From: Campylobacterales bacterium
Lineage (GTDB): Bacteria > Campylobacterota > Campylobacteria > Campylobacterales > JALSKU01
Direction of reading: 5' to 3'
Length of the DNA stretch: 24,579 bases
Assembly: GCA_027023175.1 (NCBI GenBank)
Contig: JALVWW010000321.1
Span: forward strand, 1-24,579
Position numbers and translations under genes: made by a program. Shown piece after piece: positions 15,385 through 22,865 of the stretch (positions are counted from its first letter, which is position 1; the number at the start of each line of letters is the position of its first letter). Below the pieces are notes generated by a model. The model searched no databases. It had not been told where the DNA came from and saw nothing but the letters and a program-made list of their open reading frames with translations.

Positions 15385-16929
15385 TTGCTAAATTTTAAAG
15401 AAACATTTATAGGCATATCGCCGAAAAAAGATATACTCTCAGGTTTGGTGGTATCTGTTGCATTGGTTCCTGAGGCTATAGCTTTTTCATTTATTGCCGG
15501 AGTCAGTCCTATAGTAGGCCTCTATACGGCATTTATACTTGGTCTTATTACCTCCCTTATAGGTGGAAAACCGGGTATGATAAGCGGTGCTACCGGGTCG
15601 GTAGCGGTAGTGCTTGTAGGTCTTAGCATAAGTGCAAAAACATATCTGCACTCCCTTGGACTTGATGATGCTCAAATTTCTTACGGTATAGTAGAGTTTA
15701 TAACAATGGCAGCTTTGTTGGCTGGTTTTATTCAGATAAGTATAGGTGCTTTGAAGCTCGGAAAATTTATCAGGCTTGTTCCCCAACCGGCTCTTCACGG
15801 ATTTGTGAATGGCTTGGCTGTAGTGATTGCTATGAGTCAGTTTAAATTTTTGCAAAATAGTTCATATGTGATGTATGTTATCATTGGTGCTACCATGCTT
15901 ATCATGTATTTTTTGCCAAAATTTACCGATGCGGTTCCTGCAGGGCTAGTAGCCATAGTAACACTTACTTTGATAGTTTATGTATTTCAAATGGATACAA
16001 AACTTGTAGGCGATTTGGCTGATTTGTCAGCTTTCAAAGGAAAATTACCTACTTTCCACATGCCCTCATTTATATTTGATCTTAAAGCTTGGGAAATGGT
16101 ACTGCCTTACGCTGTTATAGTGGCACTTGTCGGTATCATTGAGTCGCTTCTTACGCTATCTGTTTTGGATGAGATAGGAGACGGCAGGCGAGGAAGCGGC
16201 AATCAAGAGTGTGTAGCACAGGGTGTCGGAAATGTAGCCTGCGGTTTTTTTGGAGCAATGCCGGGATGTGCCATGATAGGACAATCCATCATAAACTATA
16301 CTTCAGGTGGACTCGGAAGACTTTCGGGAGTTACCGCTTCGATTGGTTTGATACTGCTTGTTGCAACTTTAACTGATATTTTAAATATTATTCCCATAGC
16401 TATTTTGGTTGGAATTATGTTTATGGTTTCTATCGGAACTTTTGAATGGAGCAGTTTTGCCAGGATCACCAAGATGCCTAAAGTTGATGCTTTTGTGCTG
16501 GTAAGTGTTACATTGATAACCATCAAATATGATTTGGCTGTTGCGGTTATCAGTGGAGTAATCATATCAGCTTTGGCATTTGCGTGGAAGCATGCAAAAG
16601 TATATGCCAAAACTTATATGCAAGAAGACGGTACAAAAGTTTATGATTTTGACGGTCCTTTGTTTTTTGGTTCTGTTTCAAGCTTCAATGAACAGTTTGA
16701 TGTAGAAAATGACCCCGATAATGTCGTGCTTGATTTTAAAAATGCAAGAGTTATGGATATAAGCGGTGTCGAAGCAATAGATGCCATAGGTAAAAAATAC
16801 CAAGAAGCCGGGAAAAATATCAAAATAAGACATTTAAGCAAAGAGTGTAAGTCCATTATGAAAAATGCAGGCAAATTTTGTACTTATGAAGAGGATGATC
16901 CAAATTATAAAGTTGCTTTTGATTACTGA
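15385..16929 (+). CDS. SulP-family anion transporter with STAS domain
   Basis: This 514-residue inner-membrane transporter belongs to the SulP/SLC26 family. It has the N-terminal signature LVPEAIAFSFIAGVSPIVGLY, the MISGATGSVAVV segment, roughly ten to twelve membrane segments up to about residue 405, and a cytoplasmic STAS domain at about 410-510 with the VMDISGVEAIDAIG motif. Family members carry sulfate, bicarbonate or other anions, mostly with Na+ or H+; the substrate cannot be told from sequence. In an autotrophic or sulfur-metabolising cell either sulfate or bicarbonate would make sense. The start is TTG at 15385, supported by AGGAA five bases upstream; no ATG or GTG fits. It stands between the rpsI hairpin and a binding-protein gene 19 bases downstream that seems to have its own promoter. 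Confidence 0.92.
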   Translation: MLNFKETFIGISPKKDILSGLVVSVALVPEAIAFSFIAGVSPIVGLYTAFILGLITSLIGGKPGMISGATGSVAVVLVGLSISAKTYLHSLGLDDAQISYGIVEFITMAALLAGFIQISIGALKLGKFIRLVPQPALHGFVNGLAVVIAMSQFKFLQNSSYVMYVIIGATMLIMYFLPKFTDAVPAGLVAIVTLTLIVYVFQMDTKLVGDLADLSAFKGKLPTFHMPSFIFDLKAWEMVLPYAVIVALVGIIESLLTLSVLDEIGDGRRGSGNQECVAQGVGNVACGFFGAMPGCAMIGQSIINYTSGGLGRLSGVTASIGLILLVATLTDILNIIPIAILVGIMFMVSIGTFEWSSFARITKMPKVDAFVLVSVTLITIKYDLAVAVISGVIISALAFAWKHAKVYAKTYMQEDGTKVYDFDGPLFFGSVSSFNEQFDVENDPDNVVLDFKNARVMDISGVEAIDAIGKKYQEAGKNIKIRHLSKECKSIMKNAGKFCTYEEDDPNYKVAFDY

Positions 16930-16933
16930 GTGA

Positions 16934-16942
16934 TGATATAAT
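16934..16942 (+). promoter_or_regulatory. Extended -10 promoter directly before the binding-protein gene
   Basis: TGATATAAT lies between the SulP stop and the next ATG at 16949. The expected transcription start, about seven bases after the -10, falls on or beside the ATG itself. There is no ribosome binding site, so the transcript could be leaderless. Confidence 0.55.
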
Positions 16943-16948
16943 ACAGCT

Positions 16949-18451
16949 ATGAAAAAGATTGTTGCAGGTTTTCTTTTTATTTTTAGTTGTCTTTTTGGCT
17001 CAACTCTCCATCTTGCCATCTCTTCCAATCCAAGCAGGATAAATCCTATCCTTGCAACCGACAGTGCAAGTGGGGAGATAAGCTCCTGGATATTTAATGC
17101 TCTGGTAAAGTATGACAAAGAGGGCAAAGTAGTACCCGAACTTGCTGAAAGTTATCATTTTTTAAATAAAACTACTTTGATTTTCAAGTTAAGAAAAGGT
17201 GTAAAATGGAGTGATGGCAAACCTTTTAGTGCAAAAGATGTTGTTTTTACTTACCGTCTTATAACTTCACCAAAAGTTTTTACCCCTTATGCAGATGATT
17301 TTAAAGATGTAAAGAGTGTAAAAGCTTTGGATGATTTGACTATCGAAGTGATCTATAAGTACCCTTACTTTAAAGCTGTAGAGATTTGGATGATGGGACT
17401 TTTGCCGTATCATTTGTGGAAAAATGAAAAAAGCCCTATGACAAGCAAGCTAAACTTCCACCCCATCGGAACCGGTGCCTACATGCTCAAAGGTTTTGAA
17501 GTATCAAAAGATATCAAACTTTATGCCAACAAAAACTACTTTTTACACAAACCTTTCATAGATAAAATTGTTTACAGTTTTATGCCTGACCCCTCAACTC
17601 AGTTTCTTATGTTGAAGTCTCATAAGCTTGATGTAGGCTCCATAACCCCTTTGCAGTATGAAAGGCAGATAGATAAAAGTTTTAAAAAATATTACAATAT
17701 TTTTGAAATGCCCTCACACGGCTATACATATATGGGCTTTAATCTTAAAGATAAAAAGTTTAGTGACATTAGGGTGAGAGAAGCTTTGTCTTTGGCGATA
17801 GATAGAAAAGAGTTGGCTGATATTCTTTTTTTTGGGCATGCAAAACCTTGCAGAGGTCCTTTTATGCCCGGAACTTTTGCATATAATGAAAGTGTAAAAA
17901 TACCAAAAGTAGACTTAAACAGAGCCAGAAAATTACTAAAAGAGGCCGGCTATGATAAAAATCATCCTTTAAAATTTACTTTGACAACAAACTCCAACAA
18001 TTCTACGAGAGTTTATGCCGCTCAAATCCTGCAGTACCAGTTTGCCAAGATAGGTGTAAAAATGAAGATAAGAACTCTGGAATGGCAGGCTTTTTTAAAT
18101 ACTGTCATAGCTCCAAGACATTTTGAAGCTATACTGCTTGGATGGGGCTTGGGACTAATGCCTGATGCTTACAGTATTTGGCATGGAAGCTCTGATAAAC
18201 CAGGAGGCTTTAACTTTGTGCATTATCATAACAGTGAGGTTGACAAACTTATCACTGAAGCCGAAAGATCAGTAGATAAAAAAGTTCTCTCAAAACTTTA
18301 TAAAAGAATTTTTAAACTTATCGTACAAGACAAACCATATCTGTTTTTGTATATACCAAACTCTATAACCGTTGTAAACAAAAAGATAAAAAATGTAACA
18401 CCTTCTATCATAGGCGTTATGCATAATGAAATAGAGTGGATAAAGCCGTAA
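16949..18451 (+). CDS. ABC-type peptide/nickel substrate-binding protein (SBP family 5), orphan
   Basis: The 500-residue protein begins with a signal peptide (MKKIVAGFLFIFSCLFGS) and has family 5 binding-protein features: PSRINPILATDSASGEISSW, VPELAESYHF, LRKGVKWSDGKPFSAKDVVFTYRL near 85-108, HPIGTGAYML, and IRVREALSLAIDRKELADIL near 272-291. Such proteins collect oligopeptides, dipeptides, nickel or similar ligands in the periplasm and hand them to DppBC/DppDF-type permeases. None of those genes is in the window, so it must use a permease encoded elsewhere or serve as a sensor partner. The C14 is not in a good lipobox, so it is probably soluble. The ATG has no ribosome binding site upstream. 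The ligand cannot be predicted. Confidence 0.92.
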   Translation: MKKIVAGFLFIFSCLFGSTLHLAISSNPSRINPILATDSASGEISSWIFNALVKYDKEGKVVPELAESYHFLNKTTLIFKLRKGVKWSDGKPFSAKDVVFTYRLITSPKVFTPYADDFKDVKSVKALDDLTIEVIYKYPYFKAVEIWMMGLLPYHLWKNEKSPMTSKLNFHPIGTGAYMLKGFEVSKDIKLYANKNYFLHKPFIDKIVYSFMPDPSTQFLMLKSHKLDVGSITPLQYERQIDKSFKKYYNIFEMPSHGYTYMGFNLKDKKFSDIRVREALSLAIDRKELADILFFGHAKPCRGPFMPGTFAYNESVKIPKVDLNRARKLLKEAGYDKNHPLKFTLTTNSNNSTRVYAAQILQYQFAKIGVKMKIRTLEWQAFLNTVIAPRHFEAILLGWGLGLMPDAYSIWHGSSDKPGGFNFVHYHNSEVDKLITEAERSVDKKVLSKLYKRIFKLIVQDKPYLFLYIPNSITVVNKKIKNVTPSIIGVMHNEIEWIKP

Positions 18452-18474
18452 ATTCATAAAATTCACATTGTTTG

Positions 18475-18483
18475 TGATATAAT
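18475..18483 (+). promoter_or_regulatory. Extended -10 promoter of the ompA-like gene
   Basis: TGATATAAT is the third copy of this nonamer at a gene start in the window. A start near 18490 leaves a leader of about 20 bases carrying TAAGGAG. No -35 is evident. Confidence 0.6.
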
Positions 18484-18510
18484 AACCGTATTATGATAAT
18501 TTAAGGAGAT

Positions 18511-19692
18511 ATGATGAAAAAGATAGTAATTGCAGCCCTTGCTCTTAGCAGTGTTTTGCTTTTTGCCGACAATTCACAGTATAAGTATGAGTTTACACCT
18601 ATGATAGGTGAAGTAGTGCCCGAAGGCAATCTGGACCTTGAAAACCATTTGACTTACGGCGGTAGCTTAGGTTTTAATTTGGACAGCGGAAAGATTTTTG
18701 ACCAGGTTGAGCTTGGATACTTAAGAAGCAGTAATGTTGATTATGACAATTCAAGCCAGGATACTGATTTTAATAGATACTTTGTTAACTTGATAAAAGA
18801 TTATAAGTTAAATGATAAAGCATCTTTATATGGTTTAGTCGGTGTCGGATATGAAGACTTGACAAATGAAAAGTTTGACAATGAAGATAGTGGCTTTTTT
18901 AACTACGGTTTGGGGCTAAAGTATAAAGTGGCACAAAACCTTTTTGCAAAGTTTGACATAAGACATCTTATCAAATTTAGCCATAGCGACAACAATGTAA
19001 TCTTCACAGCGGGTATCGGTATCCCATTTGGAAAAGTAGCTCAACCTGAAGCTCCGAAAGCGAAACCTTTACCGGTACTAAAAGATAGTGACGGAGATGG
19101 TGTATATGACAAGTATGACAAATGTCCACACTCAAAGCCGGGTGTAACGGTAGATAAAAACGGCTGTGAAGTTGACAGTGATAATGACGGAGTATTGGAT
19201 AGCCATGACAAATGTCCAAATACACCTGAAGGTGTTATGGTAGATAAAAACGGTTGCCCGCTTGACAGTGACCATGACGGTGTTATAGATGCAAATGACA
19301 AATGCCCAAATACAGTAGAAGGCGTCAAGGTAAACAGTGTAGGATGTCCTGTGGCATTAACTCTAAGACTAAATTTTGATACTGATAAAGCTGTTATAAA
19401 GCCTCAATATATGAGTAAATTACAAGAGTATGCCTCTTATCTTAAAAAAGTAGATAGTTACTATGATATCATAGTAAAAGGATATACTGATTCAAAAGGA
19501 AGTGCAGACTACAACAAAAAACTTTCCAAAATGAGAGCATTTGCAGTAAGAACAAAACTTATACAACTTGGAGTCAACCCCCAAAAGATAAAAGCAGTAG
19601 GATATGGTGAAGAGGACCCGATAGCTTCTAATGATACCAAAGAGGGAAGATATCAAAACAGAAGAGTTGTTATAGAGCTTGAAAGAAATTAA
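18511..19692 (+). CDS. OmpA-family outer-membrane protein with thrombospondin type 3 repeats
   Basis: A signal peptide (MMKKIVIAALALSSVLLFA) is followed by a beta-barrel domain (about 20-180) with alternating strands such as KYKVAQNLFAKFDIRHLI. Then come three calcium-binding type 3 repeats (DSDGDGVYDKYDKCP, DSDNDGVLDSHDKCP and DSDHDGVIDANDKCP, about 192-280), each closed by a cysteine pair. The C-terminal OmpA domain has LNFDTDKAVIKPQ and GYTDSKGSADYNKKLSKMRA, whose Asp and Arg grip peptidoglycan diaminopimelate. It is a structural link between outer membrane and cell wall, possibly a porin. AAGGAG at 18503-18508 is only two bases from the first ATG but five from the second (18514), so translation may start at the second. 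There is its own promoter; no clear terminator follows. Confidence 0.95.
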   Translation: MMKKIVIAALALSSVLLFADNSQYKYEFTPMIGEVVPEGNLDLENHLTYGGSLGFNLDSGKIFDQVELGYLRSSNVDYDNSSQDTDFNRYFVNLIKDYKLNDKASLYGLVGVGYEDLTNEKFDNEDSGFFNYGLGLKYKVAQNLFAKFDIRHLIKFSHSDNNVIFTAGIGIPFGKVAQPEAPKAKPLPVLKDSDGDGVYDKYDKCPHSKPGVTVDKNGCEVDSDNDGVLDSHDKCPNTPEGVMVDKNGCPLDSDHDGVIDANDKCPNTVEGVKVNSVGCPVALTLRLNFDTDKAVIKPQYMSKLQEYASYLKKVDSYYDIIVKGYTDSKGSADYNKKLSKMRAFAVRTKLIQLGVNPQKIKAVGYGEEDPIASNDTKEGRYQNRRVVIELERN

Positions 19693-19771
19693 ACAAAAAA
19701 GAGAATAAATGAAATACTCATGTTTTCCAAAAATACAAATAAAAATAAAAATCATGAGTTTTTCTCTTGCC

Positions 19772-19850
19772 GAAGGCAAAGCTTTAGTGAGAGGATGTAG
19801 CGTAAGCGAAATTCCACAACGAAGTGAGGACAATTGTGGAGCTTTGCTTC
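19772..19850. repeat. Structured palindromic element in the leader of the TAXI gene
   Basis: GCAAAGCT (19776-19783) pairs with AGCTTTGC (19840-19847), extended outward by GAA/TTC across one bulged base. Inside, TCCACAA (19813-19819) pairs with TTGTGGA (19834-19840), competing for one base. A small TTGCC/GGCAA hairpin (19768-19778) overlaps the left edge. The element is GC-richer than its surroundings and ends just before the AAGGAG of the next gene. It could be a dispersed repeat or a folded leader RNA. An open frame across it (SLAEGKALVRGCSVSEIPQR) is probably not a gene, though I faintly recall similar peptides in small Campylobacterota ORFs, which would fit a multicopy element. The rest of the 177-base gap (19693-19869) is A-rich with an ACTCATG/CATGAGT inverted repeat at 19716-19759. 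Confidence 0.5.
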
Positions 19851-19869
19851 TTAAAAAGGAGATTGTTAA

Positions 19870-21180
19870 GTGTTTAAAAGTAAATACTTTGTATGGCTAC
19901 TGTTTGTTGCAGTAGCCATACTGGCATTTTTGGCTACTGCCAAATTTTTAAAACCTGCTCCTCCAAAGTCCTTTTCCATAGCAACAGGCAGAAGTGACGG
20001 CGCCTACTATCATTTTGCCAAAGAGTATCAAAAGTTACTTAAAAAAGAGGGGGTCTCTTTAAATATCGTAACAACTGCAGGAAGTGTTGAAGCCCTTAAA
20101 CTTCTTGATGAAGGCAAGGTGGATGTTGCATTTGTTCAGGGCGGAACTGCCGGCAAATACATAAACCACTCCAATCTATCATCACTTGCTAGTATATTTT
20201 ATGAGCCTTTATGGGTTTTTTATCTAAGAAGATTGAAAGATATCAGCTATCTTTATGACTTAAAAGGTAAAAATATTTCCATAGGCGAGCAAGGAAGTGG
20301 AACAAAAGCTCTAAGTGAACTTTTACTAAAAGAGAATGATATAACCAAAAATAACACAAAGATAAAATATCTAAGTTCAAAAGATTCTATCAATGAGCTT
20401 CAAAAAGGTAAGCTTGACGCACTTTTTATGGTTGTATCTCCTACATCAACCAATATCAAAAAGCTTTTATCAGATAAAAATATAAAACTTTTTAGCTTTA
20501 AAAGAGCTTTGGCATATAAGCAAAAATTTCTTTTTTTAACTGATTTGACTCTTGGTGAGGGTATCATAGACTTAAAGAAAAATATTCCTTCAAATGATAA
20601 AGTTCTTTTAGCCACTACTTGTACACTTGTGCAAAATAACAACTTCAATCCTGAGCTTATGAAACTTTTACTTAAAATCGCGAAAAAAATACACTCTAAA
20701 AAAACACTTTTTGCCGAAGAGGGGTTTTTCCCAAATGCAAAATTTACTCAAATCCCTATGAATGAAGATGCCAAAATCTATCTGTTAAAAGGAGATTCAT
20801 TTTTAGAAAAAATATTTCCTTTCAGGGTTGCTGTAACTATCAATAGACTTATTATATTTTTGATACCTCTTATTACACTTTTGCTTCCATTTTTCAAAGG
20901 AATACTTCCTGTATATAGATGGAGGATAAGATATAAGATATATAAATGGTACGGTAAACTAAATGAGATAGATAAAAATATCGAATTTATGGATCTTGCA
21001 AATATTCAAAAGAGTATAAAAAGCATCAAAGAGTTGCAAAAAGAGATAAAAGAGCAGACCAATATACCGCTTTCTTATATGGGAGAGTATTACAATCTTC
21101 AGCTTCATATAGACCTTATACTTAAGAAACTAAAAAATAAAAAGAGTATGCTTGAAAAAAACAACCACCATACTATTTGA
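19870..21180 (+). CDS. TAXI-family TRAP-type binding protein, anchored in the membrane at both ends
   Basis: The 436-residue protein has an N-terminal membrane segment (about 5-22) and then the TAXI-type binding domain: FSIATGRSDGAYYHFAKEY, TTAGSVEALKLLDEGKVDVAFVQ, the ISIGEQGSGTKALSELLLKEN block, and LDALFMVVSPTS (about 32-310). A second hydrophobic stretch near 320-346 (LIIFLIPLITLLLPFF) precedes a charged helical tail of about 90 residues on the cytoplasmic side. Normal TAXI proteins are free in the periplasm and work with a fused TRAP permease (DctQM type), which is absent here. This form may be a sensor or tethered receptor. The start is GTG at 19870, with AAGGAG eight bases upstream. 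It overlaps the HAD gene by 29 bases. The ligand is unknown; glutamate-like acids are typical for the family. Confidence 0.88.
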   Translation: MFKSKYFVWLLFVAVAILAFLATAKFLKPAPPKSFSIATGRSDGAYYHFAKEYQKLLKKEGVSLNIVTTAGSVEALKLLDEGKVDVAFVQGGTAGKYINHSNLSSLASIFYEPLWVFYLRRLKDISYLYDLKGKNISIGEQGSGTKALSELLLKENDITKNNTKIKYLSSKDSINELQKGKLDALFMVVSPTSTNIKKLLSDKNIKLFSFKRALAYKQKFLFLTDLTLGEGIIDLKKNIPSNDKVLLATTCTLVQNNNFNPELMKLLLKIAKKIHSKKTLFAEEGFFPNAKFTQIPMNEDAKIYLLKGDSFLEKIFPFRVAVTINRLIIFLIPLITLLLPFFKGILPVYRWRIRYKIYKWYGKLNEIDKNIEFMDLANIQKSIKSIKELQKEIKEQTNIPLSYMGEYYNLQLHIDLILKKLKNKKSMLEKNNHHTI

Positions 21181-21802
21181 TCTTGACGGCACACTTATAG
21201 ACTCTACTGATGCCATAGTCTCAAGTTTTTTTAATGTATATGATAAATTTGGCTTTCAAAAGCCCTCAACAGATGATATAACAAAATATATCGGACACAC
21301 CCTAGAAGATATGTTTTTAAATCTCGGAGTTGAAAAAAGATATATAGATGAGTGTGTAAAAGAGTATAAAAAATTTTATAGACAAAGATCGCTTAGTATG
21401 ACAAAGCTTTTGCCAAAAGCACAGGAGGCTATTGAACTTGCACATACATTTGCAAGGCTTGGTATAGTTACTACAAAAACAGGTAGATATTCTAAAGAAT
21501 TGCTTGAACACTTAAGGGTTATGAATTATTTTGAAGTTTTAGTAGGAAGAGAAGATGTAGAACATCCAAAACCCCACAAAGAGCCTATAGAAAAGGCTTT
21601 AAGGCAAATGTCGGCATCAAAAAACGGATCATGGATGATAGGCGATACGGTACTTGACTTGCTTTCAGCACAAAATGCTTCTATAAATTCCATAGCGGTT
21701 TTAAGCGGCTATGGAAAAAAAGAGGAACTGCAAAAATATACTTCAATTATCAAAGATAATACGCTATCCGCAGTGTTACTTTTAATCAATAACTCACAAT
21801 AA
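21152..21802 (+). CDS. HAD-superfamily hydrolase, phosphoglycolate phosphatase-like
   Basis: The 216-residue enzyme has all HAD motifs: FDLDGTLIDS with nucleophile D10 and D12, the threonine of GIVTTKTG as motif II, the lysine in HPKPHKEP as motif III, and MIGDTVLDLLSAQNA as motif IV. The helical cap (about 17-85) is of the Gph/beta-phosphoglucomutase type. It is cytoplasmic and dephosphorylates a small metabolite; phosphoglycolate or a nucleotide such as pyrophosphate-type substrates are possible, and the sequence does not decide. The start is TTG at 21152, inside the end of the TAXI gene, because the strand leading into the DxD motif begins right there. The 29-base overlap suggests translational coupling. 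A hairpin with a T run follows the stop. Confidence 0.88.
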   Translation: MKKTTTILFDLDGTLIDSTDAIVSSFFNVYDKFGFQKPSTDDITKYIGHTLEDMFLNLGVEKRYIDECVKEYKKFYRQRSLSMTKLLPKAQEAIELAHTFARLGIVTTKTGRYSKELLEHLRVMNYFEVLVGREDVEHPKPHKEPIEKALRQMSASKNGSWMIGDTVLDLLSAQNASINSIAVLSGYGKKEELQKYTSIIKDNTLSAVLLLINNSQ

Positions 21803-21823
21803 AGTAACACAAATTTTACATTT

Positions 21824-21865
21824 AAAGCACATCTTAAGTGTTGTTTGCATAAAATAAGATGCTTT
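21824..21865 (+). terminator. Imperfect hairpin between the HAD gene and porC
   Basis: AAAGCA-ca-TCTTA (21824-21836) pairs with TAAGATGCTTT (21855-21865) with two unpaired bases and an 18-base loop; the right arm runs into TTTTGATT. It may end the HAD transcript. The loop also holds the probable por promoter (TAAAAT at 21850-21855), so it could instead be an operator. Confidence 0.35.
21850..21855 (+). promoter_or_regulatory. Candidate -10 box of the por operon
   Basis: TAAAAT preceded by TTTGCA lies 44 bases before the porC ATG, in the only gap large enough for a promoter of this operon. The match is imperfect and no -35 is clear. Confidence 0.35.
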
Positions 21866-21898
21866 TGATTAAGTACTTATTTGCTTAAAGGAGAATGG

Positions 21899-22456
21899 AT
21901 GTTAGAAATAAGATGGCATAGTCGTGCCGGACAGGGTGCAGTAACCGGAGCGAAAGGTTTGGGCGATGTTGTTGCCAATACCGGAAAAGAGGTGCAGGCT
22001 TTTGCGTTTTATGGTTCTGCTAAAAGGGGAGCGGCTATGACTGCATATAACAGAATAGATGACAAACCAATCATAAACCATGAAAAATTTATGAGACCTG
22101 ATTATGTGTTGGTTATAGATCCTGCTTTGGTTTATTCGGCTGATATTACAGCACACGGTAAAGAAAATACAAAATATATCATTACAACTCACCTGAGCAA
22201 AGATGAACTTGTACAAAAAGTTCCAAAACTGCAAGGTAAAGAAGTTCATACAGTTGATTGTATGAAGATATCTATGGATACTATCGGAAGAGCTATACCA
22301 AATACTCCTATGCTTGGAGCTTTGATGAAAGTATCAGGGATGTTTGAGCTTGATTATTTTAAAAATGCAATGCTTAAAGTTTTAAGTAAATTTCCTCAAA
22401 AAATTATAGATGCAAATATGGCTGCGATAGAGCGGGCATACAATGAAGTAAATTAA
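21899..22456 (+). CDS. porC: Pyruvate:ferredoxin/flavodoxin oxidoreductase, gamma subunit
   Basis: The 185-residue gamma subunit of the four-subunit 2-oxoacid oxidoreductase shows MLEIRWHSRAGQGAVTGAKG at the start and AFYGSAKRGAAMTAYNRI near 42-59, both typical. The complex interconverts pyruvate plus CoA with acetyl-CoA plus CO2 and reduces a low-potential ferredoxin or flavodoxin. Helicobacter has the same order porC-porD-porA-porB, which separates it from the 2-oxoglutarate enzyme (oorDABC). The start is the ATG at 21899, with AAGGAG five bases upstream; the upstream in-frame TTG at 21881 would include that site in the coding region and is rejected. porD follows after 13 bases. Confidence 0.95.
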   Translation: MLEIRWHSRAGQGAVTGAKGLGDVVANTGKEVQAFAFYGSAKRGAAMTAYNRIDDKPIINHEKFMRPDYVLVIDPALVYSADITAHGKENTKYIITTHLSKDELVQKVPKLQGKEVHTVDCMKISMDTIGRAIPNTPMLGALMKVSGMFELDYFKNAMLKVLSKFPQKIIDANMAAIERAYNEVN

Positions 22457-22469
22457 GGGAGGCGGAAAA

Positions 22470-22865
22470 ATGGAATATTTAGGATGGGATCAGGTAGAGC
22501 CAGGTGCGATTTTACCGTCATTTGAAGAAGAGGTTTGCAATATAGTTGAACTTAAACCTGAAGAGAGAAAATATGCGAAAACCAACTCATATACCGCAAG
22601 TGTAGCGGATTGGAGAGTGTTTAAGCCTGTTTATAACAGAGAGACTTGTATTGATTGTCAAAATTGCTGGGTATTTTGTCCGGATACTGCTATCATTTCA
22701 AGAGATAAGAAAATGATAGGGATCGATTATGAGCACTGCAAAGGGTGTGGAGTATGTGCAGAAGTTTGTCCGACCAATCCAAAATCACTCATAATGTTCG
22801 AAGAGACTATGGACAATGAAACGGCACTGGCAAATTGGCCTGAGAAAAAGAGGAAGGAAAAGTAA
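22470..22865 (+). CDS. porD: Pyruvate:ferredoxin/flavodoxin oxidoreductase, delta subunit
   Basis: The 131-residue protein carries two [4Fe-4S] sites: C60, C63, C66 and C70 (CIDCQNCWVFCP), and C90, C93, C96 and C100 (CKGCGVCAEVCP). All eight ligands are present. It relays electrons from the thiamine site in the beta subunit to the external carrier. An N-terminal stretch of about 50 residues without cluster ligands precedes the ferredoxin fold, as usual for this subunit. GGGAGG upstream of the ATG is a strong ribosome binding site, and the TAA shares a base with the porA start (TAATG), which implies coupled translation. Confidence 0.96.
   Translation: MEYLGWDQVEPGAILPSFEEEVCNIVELKPEERKYAKTNSYTASVADWRVFKPVYNRETCIDCQNCWVFCPDTAIISRDKKMIGIDYEHCKGCGVCAEVCPTNPKSLIMFEETMDNETALANWPEKKRKEK

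Noticed and set aside
19004..19328. Antisense open frames under the ompA-like gene
   Set aside because: Their repetitive sequence mirrors the type 3 repeats on the plus strand.
21881..21898. Longer start for porC at TTG 21881
   Set aside because: It would place the AAGGAG ribosome binding site inside the gene; the ATG at 21899 starts exactly at the conserved MLEIRWHSRAGQG.
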